The position numbers were made by a program, and so were the translations under genes. A DNA stretch of 64,000 bases from Trogon surrucura (lineage: Eukaryota > Chordata > Aves > Trogoniformes > Trogonidae), in the NCBI GenBank assembly GCA_020746105.1, contig CM036620.1, positions 45,528,706 through 45,592,705 of the forward strand. Reading direction: 5' to 3'. The notes beneath the pieces are model-generated. The model saw nothing but the letters and a program-made list of their open reading frames with translations, was not told the origin of the DNA and made no database searches. The stretch's first letter is position 1, and each line of letters starts with the position of its first letter. Below, piece after piece: positions 1 to 13,000 of the stretch.

Positions 1-3000
1 TTGGTATAGTTTTCACTGTGTTCATATGGTAGCTATTCATTGTTGGATAATTATCTTGTTTTATTTTTCTATTTATTTATTGAAAAAATCAAACTAATAA
101 AAATCCAGCCTACGATTGCCATGGGAACACTCCAACAAGGACAGATGCAGTGTATAGCTGTAGGAAAGAAAACAAGCTTCAACTTTATTAAATGATACAC
201 AAGGCAATCAATACAATTTAACAGAAACAGCCCTTGCAGTCTTTGCACTAACCATCCAGAAGGCTCAGCCAGTAACTTTGGAGCCTCTTGCAACACCAAA
301 CCTTAACGGCCACTGTTCCAAGTTTCTGTAAGGGCACATGCTCCAGAATGCAGTCTTTCTCGCCCTTCCCTCACGTTCTTCTAAACAGAATCCCAGAAAG
401 CATCATATAGTCTACTTTTCCACCCCATAGACATGCCATGTATTTCTTTTCACTTCCTTAAGTCCATAGATCTGTGTCAAATTCTTGCTCTGGTAATCCC
501 AGAATTTGCATTGAAAATTTAGGCCTGGTTAAAATAACACATTTAGATCATTCCAGTTTCTGCAAGCAGAAATCAAATCAGTCACCAACAAATCTAAATT
601 GTTGTTTAGCTTGACTTGGTCACTCTCTCTGCAAAGATGGATGATAAGAGATTGGAAAATAGAAAGCAGAGAGGAGGGGAGATTAAAGCGATAAAGGGCC
701 TACAAAGCTCATAGTGATTTTTCTCCTTAATTTCCTCATATTCAAGGTAATGCTGCTGAGAGAAAGCCAACAAAAAGAATTACCCGCGCTGTCCAGAATG
801 CGCTGCCCAGATCGTATTTGTAAAAGGAAGTCTCATCACTCCTGATCCTTTGTACTGCTGGCAGTAAGGGTTGTCTTTCTGGACACTGCAGGGAGAGAAG
901 GTGCCAGGCATTTGATTAGACCAGATCACAGTCTCCTTAAGTTCCCCAGCTGGGAGCCATCTGGCAGTAACTCACTCTGTGCAGGTTGTCCTTTCTATTG
1001 CAATGCCTTCCCACCTGCCAGAGTGCTGTGATTACCCTCCTTGCTCACATCCTCTTAAACCTGCCCCAGCAGTGCTGACAATCCCACCCCTCACCCTCTC
1101 ATTGTAGAGTTAGGAACTGGCCTCATCTCCTTTCCGTACCAGGCATCCCAAAGCAATCCTAAGATCTCTTTTCTCTTTTTCTAGTTCTCTTCTGATGACA
1201 ATTTGTCAGGAATCATCTCTATGATTAAACAATACCTAACCGGAGAAATCTGCACGGTAAAAGATAATGTTCATTTGTTTTGCTCCCTCTACCCATATTT
1301 TGCCTGCTTCTGGGATTATTCACTATTTCATTTCCAGTACCAGCCAGCATCATCTCCAGTCTCTCACCAGAAAGATTTACTGTCTCTGCCTGGCAGAACC
1401 GCAGCACTGAGTGTGCAACATCATAACAGGCAGGCACCAATCTTCCCTATTCAAGTTATTTAAGCCACCAATGGGTGATGCCTCTTGTGTCATTGTTAGT
1501 CCAGGACAGCCATCCAGCTTCCTCCCACACTCTCTTGCAACACCTCCAGGACAGAGCTTGGCTCTGTCCCTAATATCTTTGCATTATCTACTCTGCCTGT
1601 AAGAAATCTTACATGATGCCATTCCGCCCTTTTGACATTGCCCCACACATACAGGTATGAATAAGTGTATTTAGATAAGCTTTCGTCAGCTACAGGAACT
1701 ATGCCTTCTTTTATTAAATGCAAATAATCTGCCATCTGTATTGTATTATTCCTTTTGCATTCCTCAGCCCTTTGTGTTCTCTGTCACCATTGCATTTGCA
1801 CACCAGAGCAACTGTCTGGCAAATTATGCCACGGGTGCGATGAAAGGAAGGGCCGTTGTTGTGATGCATTGAAACAATCCTTTAGTTTATAAAAAAACAC
1901 AACTCCAACTTGAAGGGTTTGTGTTCATTTTTGTGATTTCTGCTCTGAGCTTTCTGAGTGGAAGTGGCTGCAGAGTGAGGCCCTCAGAGTTAACATCTGT
2001 TGCTTCCTATTCCGACCTAGTCAGGATGTTATTTGTCTTTCATTTCCTTCATCATGAAGTATTTAAGCAAAGACTTAAGAATAATATTGTTATTGCTAAC
2101 AAGATCATGTTTATTCTCCATTGGAATGCGCATGCACACAGTTACAGATAAATTGAGCACTGCCTGATTTACCCTTACCATACTATTAAGTTATTGCAAC
2201 ATCTTGATTCTTATCCCTTCTGATCAAATAGTTTTAGTTAAAGTTACAATTGTTTCCTTTCTGCTTAGTCCTCTAAATTATATTTCATCCTCATTTAAGC
2301 ATAGGGCTGTGATAAACATTTCCATATAAAATGGTTGGTTTCAAATTAGTATGTCAAGGTTGGTATCATTTAGATTGCTAAAACCTGGTTTTAAAATAAA
2401 ATATGAATATGTATTTTGTCACAAAATCAAAGTAATAAAATGTTGTGTAGCAGCAACTCGATGATTATGTGGCAAGGCATATGTTTTTAATACCAATTTA
2501 GCTCAAAACAGTGACTGACTTATGAGGAAGGCAGCCTGGATGGGGAACCTTAGAAAGGTGCTTAGTTTCTTCATTGCAGTGTTTGTTTCCAGTGAGGACT
2601 GCCCAGACGATGAAGATGCTTGCAAAGAGGCAGTTCCTAGAAGAGCAGAAGCAAAAATAAAAAGTACTGTTCAAGCTTGTCAAATGTGAGCAAGTGCTGA
2701 TCTGGAACCTACTTTTGCAAGGACTCCTAGCCTCAGCCTGGAACTGAAATCCAAGCTCTGAAAAGCCTTGAACTCTGCAAGATGACATCTGGGTCCAATC
2801 AGACAGCTCAAGCCCATTTCCAAGCAGAGGCAAACTGAAAGGCACGTGGTGGGGAGAGAAACCGCAGATGTTTATTGTGCTCTTGTGCCCTTAGCAATTG
2901 TTTTAATGGGTTGGAGCTCCTAGGAGACCATTTGACTTTTGTTCATGTCTATACTGTTCTCTTATAATGCTGACTGTGCAGAAGTCTGAAGCTGTCAACA

Positions 3001-6000
3001 ATCTGCTTCCAGTGTTATGTCAAGGAAGGGAAAGTGAAGTGACATCTGATCTGTTGAGAGAAGATGGGGAGGGGGGGTATTTTTAAAATATAAAGCTACA
3101 ACAAAAATCTGTATAGAATCAATATTACAATCAATACCTTTTGCGCCTTTGGAAAGCACAGCTTAGTCTGAAACACAGGTTTCTCCTTCTCTATTGCAAC
3201 AACCCTCCATTAAAAAGACTAGTACCTACTTTGCCAAGACCTCACTGTCACTAAGTGTTTTGAAGCTCTGCAATAATGATTATTGTGCAGTATTGCATTT
3301 TAATAATTCAAATAAACCATGGAACATTACGATCTCTACAGTTAAGTAAATACTTTGTTGCAACTCCAGCCTTGGACAGTATCCTCCATTTCAACAGAAT
3401 TGTCTTTTTGCAGAAAGGAGCCTTTCGAAACCACTGCTCGCCTTCACAAAGAGCAGCCCTGGCTGCTGCTGACCTCCTCCAGGCTATGCAGAGGGAAGAA
3501 TCTATGTTCGTGAAGGTCATGCAAGAAATACAGTGACATGATCTTCTGCTGTCCATTGTACTTGCTCTGCGAGCAAGAAGATCCATCCCTATGTGTCAGG
3601 CATTTAGCTCCTTTCCTTTATTCTTCAGCTATTAAAATAAAATTTGGAACTGGAACCTAGGCAATGCCAACAAGAAACACCTGCCTATTTGGGCAGGAGT
3701 GACACCATAGTGTTTCATTTTTTTAAATGGCCCTACAGGACCCTGGTTTGAACACAGAGAATGTGAGCTGCAGAAGTTACTGGAGTGAGGTATTAGCACT
3801 AGCCATGAGTTTCCCTCACCCCTCTTACATCCAAGAGCCAAGCTGCAGAAGAGAAGGACCAACCCTCTTTGAGAGGAAGCACAGACGGTAGAGAGGGGCC
3901 TTTTAAAGGGCACTAGTGAAGGATGAGTGGATTAGTAAGAGAAGACTCAAGGACAGTGAAGAAATGCTACAGTTTGCCAGGAATGAGTAGAGCCCTCCAG
4001 GAAAAAAAAAAAGAACTAGGCAAAATAAAAGGAGAAAATAGAGGGCAGGATTTAAAAAAGATGTGTGATTACTCAAGGGCATTGGTTTCAAGGAGAGAAG
4101 AGTTAAGAAACATATTGCTTAGGCTAGAAAGTGCACTAGAGAAAGCTGTCAAACAGGTATGGCAGCTGTGTAAAAATAAACCGTTAGTACTGTTCAGGTG
4201 GACTAACATACGGCACACAAATTCCTGGATATCCCTAGTCACTGGGAATTTTCCAGAATACTTAAAAGGTGTAAAAATTCCTCTTACTATTTTGCCCTAA
4301 ACACAAACTTCTGTGGCCATTGAGATTTAGACAATAACAAAAGAGCAAATTCTTGAATGAAAAGGTTTTCTCTTGCTGAGGATACGAAGCATGCTTTTTT
4401 TCCAGTTCTTATATGAATATGACAACACAGAAGCTCATTTCTCTATTCTCTGCCTTAAGAGTTTGAATATTTGTGTCGGACAATTCCACTACTAAAAGTT
4501 TGGTGACGGTGTCTGCTCTATTTAGAGTGGAAGAGTAAAGACAAAGGACATTTTCTAATCTGCTAAATCATGTAGCCCAAGGATCTCTCCACTGTTTTGC
4601 ACGTGGTTTTCTACAACCCTCAATAGAGAAGATTAGATTAGATGGAATATTATCAAAACTAGAATCACTAACGTATTACTAGAAAATGACAGAAGAAGAT
4701 GCTGTCTATTAAAGTGCAAAAAACCTACTAAACAGGAAATGGGTAACTGGCTACAATAAATCAAAGCTTAATAAGGCTTTCAATCTATGTGGGGTTTTAT
4801 TTATAGCAGAGAGCTGAATAGGCTAATATTTCATATTCAAATTTACATAAATATGTTCTTTACTGTCTGCTAGGTCAAACAGAGCCCTGGTAGGTGCAGA
4901 CACAATTCCCCTGGCTTCTGAGAAGTCAAAGTAACCATGCTTTTGAGGAATGTGTTGCTCTGACAAACAGCAGAGTCAGAAGTACTCTATGACAGATAGA
5001 AAATTTGCATTTCCATTAGCGAGGCCTTTGTCAAATGAAATCCCTAAAGGCAATGAAGAATGTGTGTGGAAGGAAAATGCAGTGTATTAATTTACCACCA
5101 CCCTCCAAAAAAAATTTTCACTGCATAGTTCAATGAAACGTAACTTGAGATAAAAGGCAGAAGGAAATGATTTACGTTCCAGGGGGTCATACAATAAAGG
5201 GATTGTGATTTATGCATGCTTTTGCCACAGGATAGCCCAGAAAAGAAATGCTTTTAGATAGCTTGGCTAGCTGGTAATTTATCAAGGACTCAATTCTTCT
5301 ATCCTGTTCAAAATTAACAGCTGCTCAAGTAATGCCATTAGGATGTACTGAGTTAGAGGACAGGAATCAAACTGAATCTGCACCTGAGCCGCTTTGCTCC
5401 TCTGAAAAACCTGGCCTAGATGCTCAATTACTTGCAAAAATGAGTTTATCAAAATATGGATACACTTTAAAGGATAGTACTTCATTTTTGAGTAATGTCT
5501 TTTTGAAATTAATTAAAATGTTATCACTTTTAATGAGATTCCTATTTTTTTATGGTCTGTGACCCCTGTTTTTCATGGATGAAATTCTTTCTAGAAATTA
5601 ATAGATTGTCAGTGGAATTACAGATAAAACAGGATGCTATTTAATGTGAATAAAAATGTCAGAAATTGGTCCTAAGTTTAATTTGGCCAGCATTTTATAC
5701 ACATTAATATTATCATAACTAACCCTGATCAGTTTAGGATGTCTATATCCTGCATTAGTTCTTCATTTATATTCCAGACATTTATCCGCAAGGGTCACTT
5801 TATCTTGAGACTGATGGAATTAAATTCATAGATTTGGCATGGGGAATGCCCAAAGAAACACAATAATTTTTTATTTCACACTGTTTACCCCAAACATGTT
5901 TGAGCATTTCAGCAGAATATGCATCATAAAGGCTAACTTAAGACCATACAGAATTCATGTTTTCAAATCTTACTAGTTTATAAGTCAGTGTGTTCTTGCT

Positions 6001-6814
6001 TGCCAGAGTCCATCACATTGAGAGCTGAGTATAAACTTCCCTCCTGACAGCCCTTCTTTTATTCTGGTGCACATGGCCTGTTAGCTGAACTTGTTGCAGT
6101 CTTTATCAATTTACTTTAGCTTATCTGCATTCTTTTATCTGTGCAATGCCAAAGGTTTCCCTGGACTTCTACATTCAGATGTGGAAACAGGATCCCAGCT
6201 CTGAGGCGTTCAGGAAGAATACTTTTGCATCTGTATGCACTGTGGACAGCTTTAGGTGTACCTGCACTCTCTTTATCAAGTCAGCTAATGAAAGTACATT
6301 TCTTTCACTAAGAAGTCTTTTCAGGAACAGCTCAAATATTTACATGTTCCTTTTCATGCAAATCTCTCACAGGTAGACTCAGTTGATCACAGTTCAGACA
6401 AGACAACTGCCAAGTAAAATTATAGTAATTCTTGGATAGGTATTCTTCTAGTTTATTCCTCTTCTCGTACACAGTCATGTTGTACTGGCGCATGCCCCTA
6501 TGTGATGTATGTTGCTCGTAAACTGTTCCATCAAAAGAAAATCCAAAAGCTTGACCCTAACTAAAATAGTCATGTTGGAATAAAGGTTATGAGCTAACTG
6601 GGTTAGCTAAGTCCTAATAATATCTTCCCCTTCAATTTGATTTCTGCTCTAAAGTCATCAACAAGTTTTCAGAAAGTCTTCCCAGGAATAAATGGTCATG
6701 TGACCATCACACACGCCCCCCCCCCAAAAAAAATTTGCAACCCCACCAGAGTGAGAGTGTGTGTTTTGACCTGCAAACATGTTCATGATGAAGCTGGATT
6801 TTTTCAAACACTGA
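1..6814. other. Gene-free flank, left end
   Basis: No exon, RNA gene or recognisable repeat was found here. The longest open frames (about 115-125 codons, for example at 2498-2845 and 3923-4300) have ordinary intergenic composition and no family motif. In mammals the neighbour beyond the DCTD 3' end is TENM3, so this stretch may be the TENM3-DCTD interval, but no teneurin coding sequence is visible. A C-run followed by an A-run lies at about 6716-6731. Confidence 0.6.
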
Positions 6815-6991
6815 GAATCATAGAATCATAGAATCATAGAATGGCCTGGGCTGGAAGGGACCTCAGAGATCATTTTAATCCAACCTGCCTGTTGTGGGCA
6901 GGGACACCACCTCTCGACTAGGTCAGGCAACACACATGAGAACCGAACGGGAATCAAACCCGCGACCTTGGTGTTTCAAGCACCACGCTCA
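6815..6991 (-). mobile_element. tRNA/CR1 chimeric SINE, copy A (5'-truncated)
   Basis: Read on the minus strand, this holds the B-box and anticodon-arm part of a tRNA-Ile-like head, the linker shared with the two other copies, and a CR1-type 3' tail ending in repeated ATTCTATGA units (plus strand: the TCATAGAAT repeats at 6818-6841). The match to the other copies stops at about 6991, inside the tRNA head, so the A box and first 25 or so bases are missing. Such 5' truncation is usual for elements copied by a LINE reverse transcriptase from the 3' end. The family resembles songbird TguSINE1; the exact subfamily was not checked. Confidence 0.85.
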
Positions 6992-7039
6992 GAGAAGTAG
7001 CTCCCCAGATGAATTAAAGAACTGAGAGACCATGCGTAG

Positions 7040-7095
7040 TGGGTAGCATCCTATTTTCTGTTTATGCATACTGGGTAGCATCCTATTTTCTGTTT
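7040..7095. repeat. 32-bp tandem duplication
   Basis: An identical 24-base string beginning TGGGTAGCATCC occurs at 7040-7063 and again at 7072-7095, with a period of 32 bp. It starts about 50 bp beyond the truncated end of SINE copy A. No coding or regulatory role is evident. Confidence 0.9.
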
Positions 7096-10000
7096 GTTGA
7101 GAAACAGGTGTAAATTGCTTTCCTTATGCTTTAATAAAACAATGAGTTTTCTACAGGCTCTACTAAGTATCACTTTCTGGTTTGGGCTCTTTTTGCCTCT
7201 GTACATATTTATTCCTGCCTCACTAACTTTATTGCTAGCAAAGTTTTTCAGCATTTCTTTCTTTTTTTTCTCTCCCCTTTTCATACAGCAATAAATATTA
7301 TTCAATTCAACAAATGCATACAAATGGTTTCCGTTAGAATTTTAATCTACTCTCAGAATGAAGGAAAAGCTTTGTATAAATCTTTTTAAATTACCAGAAC
7401 ATAAATTCAGATAGGGACATCTTCACCTAGGCTGAGCTGGGGAGTTCACAGCCTGCTGTCCTCGTTCATAAATTAATTGAGGTCTCTAGCTGCTGTAAAT
7501 GAACAGTGCATCCTGCAAAAGATCATATCTGTCAAGATTGCAGATTGGTTTCTATCAGTTTGCAAAAGTCAGAGCACACAATGCTTTCATTATGTCTATG
7601 AGTATGGCTTCCCAACTGGAAAGAAATGTGTGTTTTGTTCTGTTGGGCCAAGATTTACAGAAAGCAATTTTCCTCCATGCTCCAGCTATGACAAACCTAC
7701 TGAAAAATGTCATTTCATGACTTCTTTCATTCAGTCACCTTTTTACTGACAAATATATATTCTTTCTGCTCCATGTGTACGCACCAACTGTGACATTTAA
7801 TGGCCAAGGAAGGTTAATCACATGTCCCTCTTGGATATTGCAAGCTATACAGCATTCACTGCCACTTCTCCATTATAAAGTAAGCATGGCTTTAGCTGGC
7901 TCACACAACTACCTGTTTTATATTACAAATTCATAAATTTTTTAAAAGGTTTCTTAAGATTCTGAGCACCAGCCAGCATATCCATGAATACCTCTTCGGT
8001 GTCTTAAATTACGTTAAGGTTGTGACAGAGCGTGAAGAGAGTCAAAGGCAAGGTGGATGTTATTGAGTCCTTGGTATCGTTTTGTTTCTTCCCCTTTGAC
8101 TTTCCAACATGAAACTGCAGGCACGTGAGGAGTGGAGTAAAAGCAGAGACAGAGCATCAGACCCCAGGGTTTGGGAAGAGGAGGTGGTTTTGCTTTGCTG
8201 TTTTTTTTACTCAATACCATGCCTGACAATGGTGGCAGGGACCCTAGACACATAAACACCTGTTTGTAAGAGTTTGGAAATTAAAAGGAGAGTTGAGCTG
8301 ACCAAAACAGCTCCTTATGCAAGTGAGTAGAATTGGTACTATTTCAATTTACAGGTAAGGAACTAAAACTCAAACACAACACATGCACATTCTCTTCCTT
8401 GCCTATGTTGGCTCTGCTGGCCCTTCTCTCTTCACAGCTGAAGCTGTAAAGGAGGTATCCCCAAATCACCGTAATGCCAACCTGTCGTTTCTCCCCCTCT
8501 TCTTTAGGAGAAAAAGAATCTCCCTCCTGGGGCTCGCTGAACGTTGCCCAACAGCTGAACGTGGTTGTTCTCTGGAGGCAATGGAACACCATCATACCAG
8601 CTCTTAAAAACAACGGGGAGACTCACCACAATAACAACCACCATCACGGAGAGGTCTTGGGGATCTTGGTACACAAAAGACTAGCGAGGCAGGGCTAGAA
8701 GGGCATGCTACAGCATTTTGTTCTTTAAATACACACACAGTCTTTTAAAGAATGCAGATTATTTACATGCTAAAAGTCAATGTGCCTGTTAATCTCTGTT
8801 TAAAAGCTTCTGCCTTAGACCTAATAATGCCAACCAGTTATGGTCCATGAAACAAAGGTGGCTGCCAGCCACAAGAGCCAAACATCTACTGGAAATTAAT
8901 TATTTACTTGGCAGGCTCAGCAGTCACTTTATTATCAAAGCAATTGGGGAAATTTAGCTGTTTTATTAAATACTCAATAGTTCTGACCTGTGTCACAAAG
9001 GTGACATTTAGTGTCCCCATGTCATGATGCTGCCTCTTCCCACCATGAATACCACGCTGTCAAACTCTTCTCCAGGAAAAATATTTGCGGGTGCAAACAT
9101 CAGCAGTTGTCCTGGTAGTCTAGTTTAGAAAGCATTTAAAATAAGTAATTTAAATATACAGCTGCCCCACGCCAGACTCACACAACAGGGAGGAAATTTC
9201 AGACTGGAAGTTTTTATTGCAACAAATTACAGGCTTTTTATGACATGGACTGCAATGGAAACCCTGATAACATATTCACCGTAGCAAGGACCAGTCGATA
9301 CGGTATGAAAAAAAATCCATCCTAAGCAAATACTCATGCCAACTTTTTCTGTTATATCAGACTTTACCTGATATATACTAGCATATAGGTATGCACACTA
9401 CTCCACTGAACAGCAGCAGAACAAAGGAAATGGAAAAAAAAAAGGGTGGGAGGAGAATAAAAAAACCACTCACGTATGTGTTAGTTTGGAACACAAATCA
9501 AACTGCAGAGACTTGTTTTAGAGTTTGGTCTGTAAAGCTGTGTTGTTGCCATTATAGGTTGTGGTGATGCTAACTATCAGAACACAATTCGTTCAATTTT
9601 TTTTCCCCCTTCCTTTATTTTAACATACCCTCCCTAGTTACAGTCTTTTGAACTAAGTAGTCCCTCTCTGTTAACTTCAAATACTTGGAAACACCTCAGT
9701 GTGATTTTAGGCATCACTTAAAGAGGTTATCCATTCCAAGTTTTCCACTCATCCCTGAGTTCCTAATCATTGTTATGCCCTCTCTGTATTACTCAAAGCA
9801 GAGATTGCCCTAGTCAGGACTCTAGTACCTATTAGTGTGCAGAACACCTAGAAGAACAGCCCTGTGAGGAAGGGTAACTCCTCTTTTCTCCATGACAGAC
9901 ACAGTCCAAAAGTCACACTTGTTTTTTGAGCTACTGTATCCCACTGCAAACTCATCTATTGTGTCCTACTAACTGTTACACTACTTAATAACTTTTCCTA

Positions 10001-13000
10001 AAATTTCTCCCTCGGGGACTTTCTGTGTTTCACAAGATTTTTCCCCAAATTCAGTAATTTTCTCTCTTTTCTGCCATTCTCCACGTGGATACAAGTAGTG
10101 AAGGAGTCTTGCAGTGAACACAGTCTTGAGGACAATTACCTGTGTGAGCGTGGAGCAAGACCCAATCAGCCCAACTAACTCCTCCTTCATGCTGGGAAGT
10201 CTAACACAGTTCAGTGTGATACCTTCCTCAGACACAACTGATGAGAGAAACTATCACACTTTAGGCACATTAGTCCCATGTACCACCTTGGCTAGTTGAT
10301 GCTTGACCTTGATTTGTCCACAGTCTGAGACAGGAAGGAAAAACAGCAATGTGGCTTTAATGACCCTCTTTTCTTCCCTGTCCCCTCTCCTACTAAGGAT
10401 CAGCTGTGACAAACTTTACCCCAGTGTTTACCTTCAGGTAACTAAGGTACATCCTAAAGAGACCACACCAAACAACAATCTAGAGACAACCAACAGTGAC
10501 GCAGGATATAAACCAAAGAGTAACTGGCTGAGTTCACAGGAAGACAGTCTCCATAATATGCTGTAATATATTTCATCAAATCGGATGTGGGTTTAGCACT
10601 GATTTGAAGCATACAACGCTGGTCCTCATTAGCCTATCAGGCTAAATGGACCATATGTGTACTTGATTAGATTGCAGTTCCGGTGGTGTAGACACCTCCC
10701 CTAATGAAGGTCTTGCCTACCAAATGGATCCAAACCCCATCAGCTCTAATGACTGGCATCAATCCCTCCCCACCTTTGCTTTCAGCAACAGTGTCATATT
10801 AGCAACTGAGGATGTAATGACCACAATAAAGAGGTAATTGCAGAGTTGTATACAAGGCAACAATTTTACTCCATGGATTATTTCCATTCTTTTTAATTCA
10901 GAGATGGTTAATGCGTGTGACCGTCACAACATTTTTATTAAGGTCATGCTTAAGAGTCGTAAGAGGAGAGCTAGCTCACACAACTGGAGCACAGGTTTCT
11001 GTCCTATAAGCGTTCGTAGAAAGTGGAAGGGATTAGAGGATCTGGATTACCAAAACAAACAAAAAATTAAGGAAGGGTGCTCTATCCTTGTGTACAAAGA
11101 GTATTAGAGGGATTCTTTGTCAAGAAACTGTATTTCTTTATGGCAAGTTTCCCACTATTGCTCTATATCTGAGGTATTATAATAACCTCTGCTTCACTGA
11201 AGCTTCCATCTGTAGCTTGCAACAGAAACAGGAGTCAGGAAGCCCAGTTTAGGAAATTAATCTACACCTTTGCCTGTGCAGAAACACAGACTGGAACACA
11301 ATCGCACTGCAGGAGCTTGCATTAAAATGTGCTGCCAACAGGACAGAAAGCCAGTGTTCATATCAGTGCAAGTAAATTCTAAAATTTGGGATTAAAATAC
11401 TACAGAAAGAGCAGTCTTTTGAATACTATAATATTCTCATTTAAAAGCAGAGAGAAAGATAGGATTTTAGTGCATTATTGAAGGGGCATGGAGAGACAGC
11501 TTTCCAGACTACACTAATTGCCAATGTCCAGCCCCTAGCAAGCAATTAATCTCTCCCTCAATCTAGCTTTTAAATGAAAGGTGCCTGCTCCTTCTAAAGT
11601 TATTGGATTGTATTTTGACAATAAAGTTAAATTACACAAGGAGCATCTAGAATATTTCATCGCAAAATCAATGTGCATTATTTTAAGTTTTGCTTTCTTC
11701 TTCATAACTTGCCTACACACACGCTGGTCTACGTAAGTTCATGTTCAGTAAGAACACAATTTCAAAAAGCTACTGCTGCCTGAAGGAAAATACTGAAATA
11801 TATTCTAAGACAGAAATAATTCTATTTATCAACCATTTTTCTTCCTCACCTCTTTGCTATTTAGAATATTTGCATGAAAATGGGATCTTTATTTCCCAAG
11901 AGTTCATCAGCTGCTTCTGCTATGGTATAATTTCCATGGATACCAATTGTATGTAATGTTGCAAGCATATGACTGAAGGATAAGGAATAAGGAAGAGAGA
12001 AATCAACTGCCTTATTCTTTGGCTATGCTTTTGAGTAACTCCATAAACAAAGCCTAAAGCTTTATCTAACGGATTCATCACCCACACAAATAACCCACTC
12101 AGCCCATCTCCCAAGCCCCCTTGGCAAAAATGTTCCCACTTATTTAAATACGTTCAGTCTTACAAGTATTACCTGCTGCTCAGTGAGAACAAGACTCGGG
12201 ACTTTAGAAAACAAGACTCAGGACGGAGAAAAAGGACATTTTAGTTTGCAGTTTTCTAAGCTACACTTTAAAACTTGCTAATTCAGAAATATGTGGTCGA
12301 TTTCTCCATTAAAAAAAAAATCCTGGTAAGGTACTACTTTCAGTAAAATGGCTGGCAACAAAGAATTACAGATATAATAAAAAAACTCGCTAGTAAGGAG
12401 GGAAGAAATAACAAAGAAAACACCCAGTTTCAAAATGCATTTGTTTCATCAGTAGGTACAGCAATTTAATGCAATATGCCTGGACAACTACACAAGACTG
12501 AGTTACTTCACAGTCTGATGTGGACTTTGATACCTGCGTGGTGTTAAAAATCATTTGAAGAATATGTTATCTTTGGTTTAAAGCCATTTCTAATAACAGG
12601 TTTTGGATGAACAAGTTTTCTCATTTTGTAACTATACAAAAACATATTTTTCAGATAAGCTTGATCAGACTATGACCTAGGGATTTCAATTTAGCTCAGA
12701 AGAGAAATGTCCAGAAGCAAACAGCAGAGTCGGCAGAGAGAACTGTAGTCTCCATTCATCCAGGGAACCCTGATGTGACTCGCAGGCAAGTCCTTGCAAT
12801 ATTTTGATGTAATGGTAACACGCATGACCTACAGAAATGCAGGAAGACAGTCATAACTATAAAGCCATCATCGTTATCTATGATCCCTCTTTCCAATACC
12901 TCAAAAGCAAGGAGATATTTCACAGGGAAGGAATCACACACAAACACAACAAGATGAGTAAACTTGTCCAGAGCCAAAAGCAGGGTTGAGAGCAGAGCTA

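Noticed and set aside
2120-2140. TGCGCATGCAC, resembling an NRF1 site
   Set aside because: An isolated match in AT-rich DNA with no CpG island or gene start nearby.
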